Shown in pieces: positions 1-5,819 of a stretch of DNA of 5,819 nt; the stretch's first letter is position 1; each line of letters begins with the position of its first letter. The notes under the pieces were generated by a model. It had not been told where the DNA came from. It saw only the letters and a program-made list of their open reading frames with translations, and made no database searches. The stretch comes from Bacillota bacterium (GTDB lineage Bacteria; Bacillota; Clostridia; Saccharofermentanales; DTU023). Location of the stretch: NCBI GenBank assembly GCA_023426575.1, contig JAFAAL010000042.1:1-5819 (forward strand), in the 5' to 3' direction. Made by a program: the position numbers and the translations under genes.

Positions 1-367
1 AAGCCAGGACGACCAGGAGCATATCCTTCAGCTCCTCGTCATCGGCATAGGCATAGCGTCCTGCAGTCTGGGAACCTGGCTCCCCGAGTCGATCTCGCGT
101 CTCCTGGGGAGATCTCGTCTCGATGGGGGCACGCTGCTGAGTCTCAGGTTCTCTGGGAGCTCCTGAGAAGAAAAGAGGGCGCAGCACAAAAAAGAGAATC
201 AATAAGATCAAGATGAGCTTCCCGCCACCCCCTCTGCCACTGGCAAAGAGGGAGAACAAGAGATTCATCAAGCCGAGGTTCAGGCCTCCGCCCATACCAC
301 CTGGCCCAACGCTCTGCCCTCGACGGTCATCGACGTTGGTACTTCGCCTTCTCCCTCCGAGATCCAT
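1..367 (-). CDS. YpfJ-type neutral zinc metallopeptidase, N-terminal part (cut by window edge)
   Basis: The frame opens with ATG at 367 and stays open for 122 codons to the window edge, so the C-terminal part is missing. The N-terminus has a GRRRSTNVDDRRG segment (residues 5-17), a Gly-rich stretch (21-28, 44-49), one hydrophobic segment (about 51-67, LILILLILFFVL core), a polar Pro/Gln/Arg-rich linker (69-103) and then DDEELKDMLLVVLA (109-122). This order matches what I recall of the YpfJ / Zn_peptidase family: a GRR..NVEDRRG start, one membrane anchor, then a domain opening with a VVLA motif. The zinc-binding HExxH would lie outside the window, so catalytic competence cannot be judged. A membrane-anchored protein with the peptidase domain outside the cytoplasm is inferred. 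The start lies 3 nt after the gap stop and has no good ribosome binding site, so translation probably depends on ribosomes leaving gap. The physiological substrate of the family is not known to me. Confidence 0.8.
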   Translation of the reverse strand, partial: MDLGGRRRSTNVDDRRGQSVGPGGMGGGLNLGLMNLLFSLFASGRGGGGKLILILLILFFVLRPLFFSGAPREPETQQRAPIETRSPQETRDRLGEPGSQTAGRYAYADDEELKDMLLVVLA

Positions 368-370
368 AGA

Positions 371-1441
371 CTAGGCCTGGTCTTGCTTTGCCATGAACTG
401 CAGCAGCTCAACGGTGCGGTTGGAGTAGCCCCACTCGTTGTCATACCAGGAGATCAGCTTGAAGAAGCGCTTCTCATCTGGCAGATTGTTCTGCAAGGTG
501 GCGGCACTGTCGTAGATCGACGAGTGATTGTCATGGATGACATCGGTGGAGACGATTTCTTCGTCACAGTATTTGAGGACGCCGTCGAGATAGCTCTCGG
601 CCGCCTTCTTGAGGAGAGCGTCGATTTCTTCGATAGAGGTATCGCGCTTAGCGGTGAAGACGAGGTCGATGATCGAGCCATCGGCCACGGGAACTCTGAG
701 GCTCATGCCCGTCATCTTGCCCTTGACCTCGGGGAGGACCTCGCCGACGGCTTTTGCCGCACCTGTGGTCGAGGGAATGATGTTGACCGCTGCAGCTCTG
801 CCGAGGCGCCAATTCTTCGCTGAGGGGGAGTCGACCGTCTTCTGGGTCGCCGTATAGGCGTGGACGGTGGTCATGAGGCCCGTCTCGATGCCGATGCCCT
901 CCTTGAGGAGCACATGGACGATGGGCGCTAGGCAGTTGGTCGTGCAGGACGCATTGGAGACGATGTGATGCTCGTCGCTCTTGTATTCATCTTGGTTGAC
1001 ACCCATGACGATTGTCTTGACGCCGCCTTTTGCGGGAGCGGAGATGATGACCTTCTTGGCTCCTGCCTGCAGGTGGCCCTCAGCCTTTTCCTTCTGGGTG
1101 AAGAGGCCGGTCGCCTCGATGACATAGTCGACACCGAGTTCCTTCCAGGGAAGCTCTGCGGGTGACTTGGCAGCGGCCACACACTTGATCTCGTCGCGGC
1201 CATTGATGACGAGGACGTCATCCTGCTCGAGCTCAGGGGAGCTCTTCTTGCTGCTGACTTCGTGCGGGAATCTGCCGTGGACGCTGTCGTACTTCAGCTG
1301 ATAGGCAAAGTACTCAGCATCGGTCGAGAGGTCGGTCACTGCGACGAGGTCAATTTCCTTGCCGAGGAGATCCTTCTCCACCATTGCCTGTAAAACGAGA
1401 CGGCCGATTCTGCCGAAGCCATTGATTCCTACTTTAATCAT
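371..1441 (-). CDS. gap: glyceraldehyde-3-phosphate dehydrogenase, kinetoplastid-like type
   Basis: This cytoplasmic glycolytic enzyme of 356 residues oxidises glyceraldehyde 3-phosphate with phosphate and NAD to 1,3-bisphosphoglycerate. The Rossmann motif GINGFGRIGR is at 5-14. The catalytic Cys166 sits in SNASCTTNC (162-170), the partner His194 in TTVHAYT, and the C-terminal signature WYDNEWGYS is at 332-340. Asp37 in VTDL occupies the position that usually contacts the adenosine ribose, which suggests NAD rather than NADP. The protein is about 20 residues longer than the usual bacterial enzyme. The extra residues and segments such as DAEYFAYQLKYDSVHG (41-56), PAELPWKELGV (94-104) and SSIYDSAATLQNNLP (307-321) resemble trypanosome glycosomal GAPDH from memory. 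The start is fixed by AGGAGG at 1447-1452, 5 nt upstream. It lies 54 nt after the lipoprotein gene with no visible terminator, so it may be co-transcribed from the promoter at 2515-2541; a promoter of its own was not convincing. Confidence 0.97.
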   Translation of the reverse strand: MIKVGINGFGRIGRLVLQAMVEKDLLGKEIDLVAVTDLSTDAEYFAYQLKYDSVHGRFPHEVSSKKSSPELEQDDVLVINGRDEIKCVAAAKSPAELPWKELGVDYVIEATGLFTQKEKAEGHLQAGAKKVIISAPAKGGVKTIVMGVNQDEYKSDEHHIVSNASCTTNCLAPIVHVLLKEGIGIETGLMTTVHAYTATQKTVDSPSAKNWRLGRAAAVNIIPSTTGAAKAVGEVLPEVKGKMTGMSLRVPVADGSIIDLVFTAKRDTSIEEIDALLKKAAESYLDGVLKYCDEEIVSTDVIHDNHSSIYDSAATLQNNLPDEKRFFKLISWYDNEWGYSNRTVELLQFMAKQDQA

Positions 1442-1495
1442 ATTTTCCTCCTAATAATGATTCTCTTCTTTTAGCTTTTGCAAACCGTCAAGGGC

Positions 1496-2485
1496 CTAAG
1501 GTTGAATCTTAAACGGTTCACTAAAGACGTAAAAACTTTCTGATTGCTGGCTGCTGTCCGTCGTGAAGAAGAGCCCGTACGGCTTGACGATGCGGTAGGC
1601 CTCCTCATTGGGGTTCAGGCCAGCAGCCCTGAGATTATAACTCTGTTTGTCTCTGGACTGTGGATTAATGTACCAACTGTCACTACCAAATTCGAGTTGG
1701 AGCGGATAGTCGACCCACTCGCCCTCACGGTAGACCTGCACACTGAAGTTTCTATAGACCATGACATATTTAGAGCTGGCATTCTCCATGTGAATGTTAA
1801 ACTGCGCCAAATCAGCCTGGGTGAAGACGGTCTTGTCGAGGCCGAGCGAAATGTACTCATCTTCGGCAAGCGTTGCCTGCGTGTGGACTGTGAAGTTTTG
1901 GCTGTAGACTTCCTCGGTCGCATCGACCTCGCTCTTGGAATTCAAGAGCTCATATTTCTGATAGAGGCGGAACTGACGCGCGCCTCCCTTGAGGTCGACA
2001 GTGGAGAGATTCAAGATCACCTGGCCCAACTCATTGGCCTGGACAGTATAGTTACTGTGCTCGGGCAAGGTCGTCACGACTTGCCAGGCGCCATTGACGA
2101 GCTCTTGGAGCTCAAGCGGCTGCTTGGCCCTGAATTGACGGTTACTCTGATTCTCCACATAGACGTAGACCTGGCCGAGCTGTTCTGAGGGGACGACATT
2201 GACCGTGAGATAGAGGTAGACCTTGCCTGTCCGAGGGGGGTCCGTCGGAGCTGGCGTCGTCTGAGCCACTGTCGTCTGAGTGGTCGTCGCGACAGCAGAC
2301 TGAGACGGCTGGCTCACGGGGTCTGTGACGAGGATCACCGTTGTCTCTTCTGTCGTTTCGGAGACCTCGTTAAAGGTCGGCTTCTTAAAACATGCCACGA
2401 GGGCAGAGCCCAGGAGAAGCGTGGCCAAAATGCAGCTCAGACTCCGCTTGAGATGAGACATCGCATTGCGCTGATAAAACGGCAT
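1496..2485 (-). CDS. lipoprotein with Thr-rich linker and two apparent Ig-like domains
   Basis: I do not recognise this as a named gene. The 329-residue product has a lipoprotein signal peptide: basic residues Lys13 and Arg14, a hydrophobic core at 16-30, and a lipobox LVAC ending at Cys32. It is therefore expected to be lipid-anchored on the outer face of the cytoplasmic membrane. A Thr/Ser/Pro-rich linker (about 41-84) contains the repeats QTTVA and QTTPA. Two beta-rich units follow, about 88-200 and 208-329. Both have an N-[QA]-S motif (VENQSN at 110-115, MENASS at 233-238), then a G.W.V/EW segment (NGAWQVV 131-137, EGEWVDY 255-260-ish), and an aromatic-basic strand near the end (QFRLYQKY 171-178, AYRIVKPYG 296-304). 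This resembles the bacterial Ig-like domains found in Firmicutes lipoproteins. The first Met is preferred over Met9 because AGGAGG at 2490-2495 lies 4 nt upstream. A binding or structural surface role is a guess. Confidence 0.85.
   Translation of the reverse strand: MPFYQRNAMSHLKRSLSCILATLLLGSALVACFKKPTFNEVSETTEETTVILVTDPVSQPSQSAVATTTQTTVAQTTPAPTDPPRTGKVYLYLTVNVVPSEQLGQVYVYVENQSNRQFRAKQPLELQELVNGAWQVVTTLPEHSNYTVQANELGQVILNLSTVDLKGGARQFRLYQKYELLNSKSEVDATEEVYSQNFTVHTQATLAEDEYISLGLDKTVFTQADLAQFNIHMENASSKYVMVYRNFSVQVYREGEWVDYPLQLEFGSDSWYINPQSRDKQSYNLRAAGLNPNEEAYRIVKPYGLFFTTDSSQQSESFYVFSEPFKIQP
2256..2280 (-). repeat. short direct repeat coding for the Thr-rich linker
   Basis: The 10-mer GTCGTCTGAG (plus strand) occurs at 2256-2265 and again at 2271-2280, a 15-nt period, with a partial third start at 2284-2287. 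In the lipoprotein frame the unit codes for the pentapeptides QTTVA and QTTPA (residues 70-79). The in-frame period would let the linker change length without breaking the gene. The repeat is too short to suggest more. Confidence 0.6.
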
Positions 2486-2489
2486 AAAA

Positions 2490-2495
2490 CCTCCT
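2490..2495 (-). promoter_or_regulatory. ribosome binding site that sets the lipoprotein start
   Basis: AGGAGG on the minus strand lies 4 nt before the ATG at 2485. The spacing is a little short, but the alternative ATG at 2461 (Met9) would be 28 nt away and has no site of its own. This supports the longer signal peptide. Confidence 0.75.
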
Positions 2496-2514
2496 CAAGT
2501 CTTGATTTGATATC

Positions 2515-2541
2515 ATTTTACCACATTTTTATGAGTGAAAA
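2515..2541 (-). promoter_or_regulatory. candidate extended -10 promoter for the lipoprotein (and possibly gap)
   Basis: On the minus strand TAAAAT (2520-2515) is preceded by TGG (2523-2521), which gives the TGn extended -10 form. A weak -35, TTTTCA, lies at 2541-2536 with a short 15-nt spacer. Transcription would start near 2508, giving a leader of about 20 nt that contains the ribosome binding site. The -35 overlaps the tail of the upstream terminator. This is a consensus match by eye only. As no terminator is seen between the lipoprotein gene and gap, transcripts may continue into gap and the peptidase gene. Confidence 0.5.
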
Positions 2542-2545
2542 GTAA

Positions 2546-2567
2546 AACCCCCGCATTTGCGGGGGTT
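2546..2567 (-). terminator. intrinsic terminator of the gcv operon
   Basis: A perfect 9-bp stem (AACCCCCGC at 2567-2559 paired with GCGGGGGTT at 2554-2546, minus strand) closes a 4-nt AAAT loop. It is followed by more T residues (2547-2544 read TTTT, then ACTTTT). It begins 29 nt after the gcvPB stop codon. The GC-rich stem plus T tract is the classic Rho-independent form. The plus-strand reading also has a short T-rich tail (TTCTT), but no gene approaches from that side. Confidence 0.92.
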
Positions 2568-2596
2568 CTTGCAATTTCTAAAAGCTCTAGGCGCTC

Positions 2597-4066
2597 TTAG
2601 TTCTCAGGGTACTTCAGCACGGGTTCACGGGCCGCCTTGACCTCGTCGGGTCGGCTGACGGGCGTGTGGTGTGGAGCGCTCTGGACGATTTCTGGATTCG
2701 TCTCGACTTCCTCGGCGATTTTCAGCATGGTCTCGGCCACGAGGTCGAGGCTCTCTTGGGTCTCGGTCTCGGTCGGCTCGAACATCATGGCCTCGTGGAC
2801 GATCAGCGGGAAGTAGACTGTCGGCGGATGCATGCCATAGTCAATCATGCGCTTGGCCATATCCATGGTCGAGCAGCCCTTCTCCTTCTGCCAGTCGCCC
2901 GAGATGACGAATTCGTGCATGACAGGATTGTCATAGGGGACCTTAAACTTATCTCTAATTCTTCTAAAGATGTAGTTTGCATTGGCCACGGCGCCCTCGG
3001 AGACATTCTTCAGCCCCTCCGCGCCATTGGCGAGGATGTAGCAGTAGGTCTTGAGGAGGACGAGGAAGGAACCTGAGAAGGCACGAACCTTGCCGATACT
3101 CTTGGGCAAGTCGTTGACCAGCTTAAACTGATCGCCTTCCTTCATTACGCGCGGCTTGGGCAGATAGGGCACGAGGCATTCCTTGACGCCGACGGGACCA
3201 GCCCCTGGGCCACCCCCGCCGTGCGGGGTCGAGAAAGACTTGTGGACGTTGAGGTGAACAACGTCGAAGCCCATGTCGCCAGGTCTGACCTGCATGAGGA
3301 TCGCGTTGATATTGGCGCCATCGTAGTAGATGAGGCCGCCCGCCTCGTGAACAGCTGTCGTGATCTCATCGACGCCCTCCTCGAAGATACCGAGGGTATT
3401 GGGATTCGTCAGCATGAGACCGGCGAGCTTCTCGCGGTGCTTCTCAACTTTCTTCTTCAGATCTTCAACGTCGACCTGGCCGTTCTTTAGGGAGGCAACT
3501 TCGACGACTTTGAAGCCTGCCATAGCGGCCGAAGCGGGGTTCGTGCCGTGGGCAGAGTCGGGAATCAGCATGATGTTGCGCTGTTCGTCGCCGTGGTCCT
3601 CATGGTAGGCCTTGATCAACATGATCCCCGTCAATTCACCGTGAGCACCAGCTGCGGGCTGGAAGGTAAAGGCATCCATGCCGCAGACGTCACAGAGCAG
3701 CTGCTCGAGCTCATAGAGCATCTCGAGGTTGCCCTGTACGGTCTCGGCCGGCTGGTAGGGGTGGGTGTTGTTGAAACCTGGCATCCCGGCCATCTTCTCA
3801 TGGAACTTGGGATTGTATTTCATCGTACAAGAGCCGAGGAGATAGGGGCCGTTGTCATTGCCGAAGTTTCTGGAAGACATATTGGTATAGTGTCTTGCCA
3901 CCTGGGTCTGGGAAAGATTCGGCAGATTCAGCTTCTCCTGACGGAGATTCTTCTCGCCGAAGTACTGTTTAAAATCGGGCATCTCCACGTCGCATTCCGC
4001 GAGATAGCGGATCGGCGCTTCGTTTTCTGGGAGATCAAAGACGAGATTTTCTTTACCAAATAACAT
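2597..4066 (-). CDS. gcvPB: glycine decarboxylase (P-protein) subunit 2
   Basis: This is the catalytic, PLP-binding half of the two-subunit glycine decarboxylase. Together with GcvPA it decarboxylates glycine and passes the aminomethyl group to the lipoyl arm of GcvH. From the chosen start the protein has 489 residues, close to the usual size of this subunit (about 475-490). The PLP lysine is Lys276 in the segment HLNVHKSFSTPHGGGGPG. Other family segments are LGSCTMKYNP (77-86), DSAHGTNPASA (170-180) and YYDGANINAI (247-256). An upstream in-frame ATG at 4093 would add nine residues (MCQGIGGEI), but the ATG at 4066 has an ideal AGGAGG 7 nt upstream and gives a normal family N-terminus (MLFGKENLVFDLPE). 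The start lies 11 nt after the gcvPA stop. The gene is intact, with no missing key residue, and is the last gene of the operon before the terminator. Confidence 0.97.
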   Translation of the reverse strand: MLFGKENLVFDLPENEAPIRYLAECDVEMPDFKQYFGEKNLRQEKLNLPNLSQTQVARHYTNMSSRNFGNDNGPYLLGSCTMKYNPKFHEKMAGMPGFNNTHPYQPAETVQGNLEMLYELEQLLCDVCGMDAFTFQPAAGAHGELTGIMLIKAYHEDHGDEQRNIMLIPDSAHGTNPASAAMAGFKVVEVASLKNGQVDVEDLKKKVEKHREKLAGLMLTNPNTLGIFEEGVDEITTAVHEAGGLIYYDGANINAILMQVRPGDMGFDVVHLNVHKSFSTPHGGGGPGAGPVGVKECLVPYLPKPRVMKEGDQFKLVNDLPKSIGKVRAFSGSFLVLLKTYCYILANGAEGLKNVSEGAVANANYIFRRIRDKFKVPYDNPVMHEFVISGDWQKEKGCSTMDMAKRMIDYGMHPPTVYFPLIVHEAMMFEPTETETQESLDLVAETMLKIAEEVETNPEIVQSAPHHTPVSRPDEVKAAREPVLKYPEN

Positions 4067-4073
4067 GATCTCA

Positions 4074-4079
4074 CCTCCT
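4074..4079 (-). promoter_or_regulatory. gcvPB ribosome binding site overlapping the gcvPA stop codon
   Basis: The minus strand reads TAGGAGGTGAGATCATG. The gcvPA stop TAG (4080-4078) shares its last two bases with AGGAGG, and the gcvPB ATG at 4066 follows after 7 nt. This decides the gcvPB start and places a terminating GcvPA ribosome directly on the initiation site of its partner subunit. Confidence 0.9.
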
Positions 4080-5415
4080 ATGCCTTGGCACATTCTTGGA
4101 CAGCTTCAACCAGGCGATCGAGCTGTGCCTTCGTCTTCTTCTCGGTGACGGCCAGGAGCCAGTCGCCGGATTCAGTGATGAAGCCGCCGAGAATCTTCTT
4201 GTCGAGGAGCTTCTTATTGAGCTCTTCGAGATTGACGCCCTGAGGGGTCAGCGCGAACTCTCTGAAGAAGGGCGCGTCGTACTTTGCCTTAAAGAGGCCC
4301 GTCTCGACGAGTTTCTTCTGGAGATAGATCGCCTTGGCCGCACTCTGCTTGGCCGCCTCGAGGAGCCCGTCGCGTCCCATCATCGCCATATGGATGTTTG
4401 AGAGGGTAGCGATCAGCTGCTGCGAGGTACAGATGTTAGACGTTGCGCGCTCGCGGCGGATGTGCTGCTCACGAGCTTGCAGGGTCAGAACATAGATATC
4501 TCTGCCCTCACGGTCCTCTGTCTTACCGACGATACGACCGGGCATCTTGCGCATCAGGGCCTCAGTACAGGCCATGAAGCCGAGAGCGGGGCCGCCATAG
4601 GAGACGGGCACGCCGAGCGGCTGAGCCTCACCGACGACAATGTCGACGCCCTTGGCGCCCGGGGTCGCGAGCATGGTCAGCGCCAGCGGATCCATGACAG
4701 CGACGGCGAGAGCGTCCTGCTTATGCGCCGAGTCGACGAAGCAATCGATATCCTCGAGGACACCGTAGAAGTTCGGACTCTGGACGAAGAAGGCCGCATA
4801 GTCATCCCCCTCCGGGAAGGTGCCACAGGCCGTGCCCTCAGCATTGAGTTCACCAACCTCGTAGTCGAAGCCACCCGCATGGAGATAGGTCTTGATCGTA
4901 CCGATGTACTCAGGGTTCAGACCTGCAGAGATCCAGACCTTCTTAGCCTTGCGCTTCTCGCGAAAAGCCATCAGCGCAGCCTCCGCTGCCGCGGAGCCGC
5001 CGTCGTACATCGAAGCGTTGGCGAGATCCATGCCCGTCAGACGGCACATATAGCTCTGCCACTCAAAGGTCGCTCTGAGCGTCCCCTGAGAGATCTCAGG
5101 CTGGTAGGGGGTATAGGCGGTCAGGAATTCTGAGCGCTGAATGAGATAAGACGGCAAATAGGGCGAGAAGTGATCATAGAGACCCGCGCCAAGATAAGAG
5201 TCATATTCACTCTGGTTGAGGTTCTTAGCTGCGAGGTCCAGGAGCTTCATCTCCATCTCCATCTCCGAGAGACCCTGCTTCTTGAGACCCTTGAACTCGG
5301 TCTCCTTGAGCTTCAGATTCTCGGGGATGTGGGCAAAGAGCTGCTCACGACTCAGGCCGACCGTCTCCAACATCTTTTGCCTCTGTTCGAGGCTCATGGG
5401 GACATAGCCAGTCAT
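4078..5415 (-). CDS. gcvPA: glycine decarboxylase (P-protein) subunit 1
   Basis: This is the N-terminal-type half of the glycine decarboxylase, which pairs with GcvPB to form the active site. It lacks the PLP lysine, as expected for this subunit. Its 445 residues match the usual length (about 440-450). Family segments visible are YLGAGLYDHFSPYLP (74-88), YTPYQPEISQGTL (101-113), MYDGGSAAAEA (136-146), GEAQPLGVPVSYGGPALGF (262-280) and REQHIRRERATSNICTSQ (315-332). The ATG at 5415 follows the gcvH stop with no gap (TAAATG), and AGGAGG at 5421-5426 lies 5 nt upstream, inside the last gcvH codons. A later ATG (Met7) has no comparable site. The close joins to gcvH and gcvPB indicate one transcript with coupled translation. 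In many bacteria GcvPA and GcvPB are fused into one GcvP of about 950 residues; here they are genuinely separate. Confidence 0.97.
   Translation of the reverse strand: MTGYVPMSLEQRQKMLETVGLSREQLFAHIPENLKLKETEFKGLKKQGLSEMEMEMKLLDLAAKNLNQSEYDSYLGAGLYDHFSPYLPSYLIQRSEFLTAYTPYQPEISQGTLRATFEWQSYMCRLTGMDLANASMYDGGSAAAEAALMAFREKRKAKKVWISAGLNPEYIGTIKTYLHAGGFDYEVGELNAEGTACGTFPEGDDYAAFFVQSPNFYGVLEDIDCFVDSAHKQDALAVAVMDPLALTMLATPGAKGVDIVVGEAQPLGVPVSYGGPALGFMACTEALMRKMPGRIVGKTEDREGRDIYVLTLQAREQHIRRERATSNICTSQQLIATLSNIHMAMMGRDGLLEAAKQSAAKAIYLQKKLVETGLFKAKYDAPFFREFALTPQGVNLEELNKKLLDKKILGGFITESGDWLLAVTEKKTKAQLDRLVEAVQECAKA
5248..5265 (-). repeat. three copies of a hexanucleotide within gcvPA
   Basis: CATCTC (plus strand) is repeated three times without interruption. 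In the gcvPA frame it codes for the EMEMEM segment at residues 51-56. Gain or loss of units would be in frame. The segment lies in the N-terminal helical region, away from the conserved motifs. Confidence 0.6.
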
Positions 5416-5799
5416 TTATTCCTCCTTGCAGTGCGCCTCGTAGGCCTCGGCATCCATCAGCTCGTCGAGCTCAGCGGGATCGCTCAACTTGATTTTGACG
5501 ATCCAGGAGCCGTAGGGGTCAGAGTTCATCTCTTCGGGGCTGTCCTCGAGCTCCTCGTTGACTTCGACGATCTCGCCAGAGACGGGGGTGTAGAGGTCAG
5601 AAGCGGCCTTGACGGACTCGATGGAACCGAAGATATCGCCCGCTTCTAGTTCTTCACCGACGGGTTCGGCTTCGCAGTAGACGAGGTCGCCGAGCTCGCT
5701 CTGGGCGAAGTCGGAGATACCGAGGGTTGCAAAGTCGCCATCGACCTTGACCCATTCGTGGGACTTGCTGTACTTGCGATCATTTTTGAATTCTGCCAT
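5416..5799 (-). CDS. gcvH: glycine cleavage system H protein (lipoyl carrier)
   Basis: This small cytoplasmic carrier of 127 residues shuttles the aminomethyl intermediate on its lipoyl arm from the P-protein to GcvT and is reoxidised by dihydrolipoamide dehydrogenase. The lipoylation site is Lys64 in the motif GSIESVKAASDLYTPVSGE (58-76). The N-terminal SHEWVKVDGDFATLGISDFAQ and the C-terminal NSDPYGSWIVKIK are also typical, as is the length. GGAGG at 5809-5813, 9 nt upstream, supports the ATG at 5799. The last codons (Lys-Glu-Glu, AAGGAGGAA) double as the ribosome binding site of gcvPA. Only 20 nt upstream are visible, so any promoter, glycine riboswitch or gcvT would lie to the right of the window. 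The order H-PA-PB fits a typical gcvT-gcvH-gcvPA-gcvPB operon, but gcvT is not seen here. Confidence 0.97.
   Translation of the reverse strand: MAEFKNDRKYSKSHEWVKVDGDFATLGISDFAQSELGDLVYCEAEPVGEELEAGDIFGSIESVKAASDLYTPVSGEIVEVNEELEDSPEEMNSDPYGSWIVKIKLSDPAELDELMDAEAYEAHCKEE
5421..5426 (-). promoter_or_regulatory. gcvPA ribosome binding site inside the gcvH 3' end
   Basis: The minus strand reads AAGGAGGAATAAATG. AGGAGG is formed by the terminal Lys-Glu-Glu codons of gcvH, followed by the gcvH stop TAA and directly by the gcvPA ATG at 5415. The spacing is 5 nt. It fixes the gcvPA start and implies translational coupling. Confidence 0.85.
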
Positions 5800-5819
5800 T
5801 TTGAGATTCCTCCAAAATT

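Noticed and set aside
383..823. Plus-strand open frame of 146 codons opposite gap
   Set aside because: It is antisense to the highly conserved C-terminal half of GAPDH, with no motif or initiation signal of its own.
1442..1495. Possible separate promoter for gap: TTGACG about 45 nt upstream of the start
   Set aside because: TTGACG matches a -35, but at 16-19 nt spacing only GAAGAG-like bases occur where the -10 should be. Not convincing, so not listed as a feature.
1544..2188. Plus-strand open frame of 214 codons opposite the lipoprotein gene
   Set aside because: The minus-strand frame has a lipobox, a good ribosome binding site, a promoter and a domain-like pattern. The plus-strand product shows none of these and looks like a shadow.
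2461..2463. Alternative lipoprotein start at Met9
   Set aside because: It would still give a plausible signal peptide, but the only AGGAGG is placed for the ATG at 2485.
4462..5133. Long plus-strand open frame of 223 codons opposite gcvPA
   Set aside because: It lies wholly antisense to a well-conserved gene, has no ribosome binding site or recognisable domain, and is explained by the codon bias of gcvPA (few codons that read as stops on the other strand).
2597..5415. gcvPA and gcvPB as one fused gcvP broken by a frameshift
   Set aside because: Each gene has its own start, ribosome binding site and normal subunit length. The two-subunit form is standard in many bacteria.
5800..5819. Glycine riboswitch or promoter upstream of gcvH
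   Set aside because: Only 20 nt upstream of gcvH are present, containing just the ribosome binding site. Nothing can be said about regulation further upstream.

Overview
All recognisable genes lie on the minus strand, so transcription runs from right (5819) to left (1). Strong AGGAGG-type ribosome binding sites, a two-subunit glycine decarboxylase, a lipoprotein with a Thr/Pro-rich linker and (by eye) a moderately GC-rich coding sequence with AT-rich intergenic gaps suggest a Gram-positive-type anaerobe, possibly a Clostridia-like Firmicute. This assignment is an inference. The window carries no rRNA or other taxonomic marker.

Right part (5799 to 2597): a tight glycine cleavage operon in the order gcvH - gcvPA - gcvPB. 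The gcvH stop abuts the gcvPA start, and the gcvPA stop codon is built into the gcvPB ribosome binding site. The three proteins are the lipoyl carrier (H) and both halves of the PLP-dependent glycine decarboxylase (P). The aminomethyltransferase gene gcvT is not in the window and may lie beyond the right edge. A clear intrinsic terminator (2546-2567) closes the operon 29 nt after gcvPB.

Middle (2541 to 1496): a candidate extended -10 promoter starts inside the terminator tail. It drives a lipoprotein with a Thr-rich linker and two apparent tandem immunoglobulin-like domains of unknown function.

Left part (1441 to 1): gap, encoding glyceraldehyde-3-phosphate dehydrogenase, follows after 54 nt with no visible terminator. 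Three nt further on is the start of a membrane-anchored YpfJ-type neutral zinc metallopeptidase, cut by the left window edge. The GAPDH resembles the kinetoplastid glycosomal enzyme more than the common Firmicutes or E. coli types.

The glycine cleavage genes feed one-carbon units and NADH into metabolism, and GAPDH is the NADH-forming step of glycolysis. Nothing else visible ties the two groups together functionally. No mobile element, CRISPR array, tRNA or rRNA was seen. The window looks mostly like ordinary housekeeping DNA, with the GAPDH type, the lipoprotein and the gap-metallopeptidase pairing as the points worth a second look.
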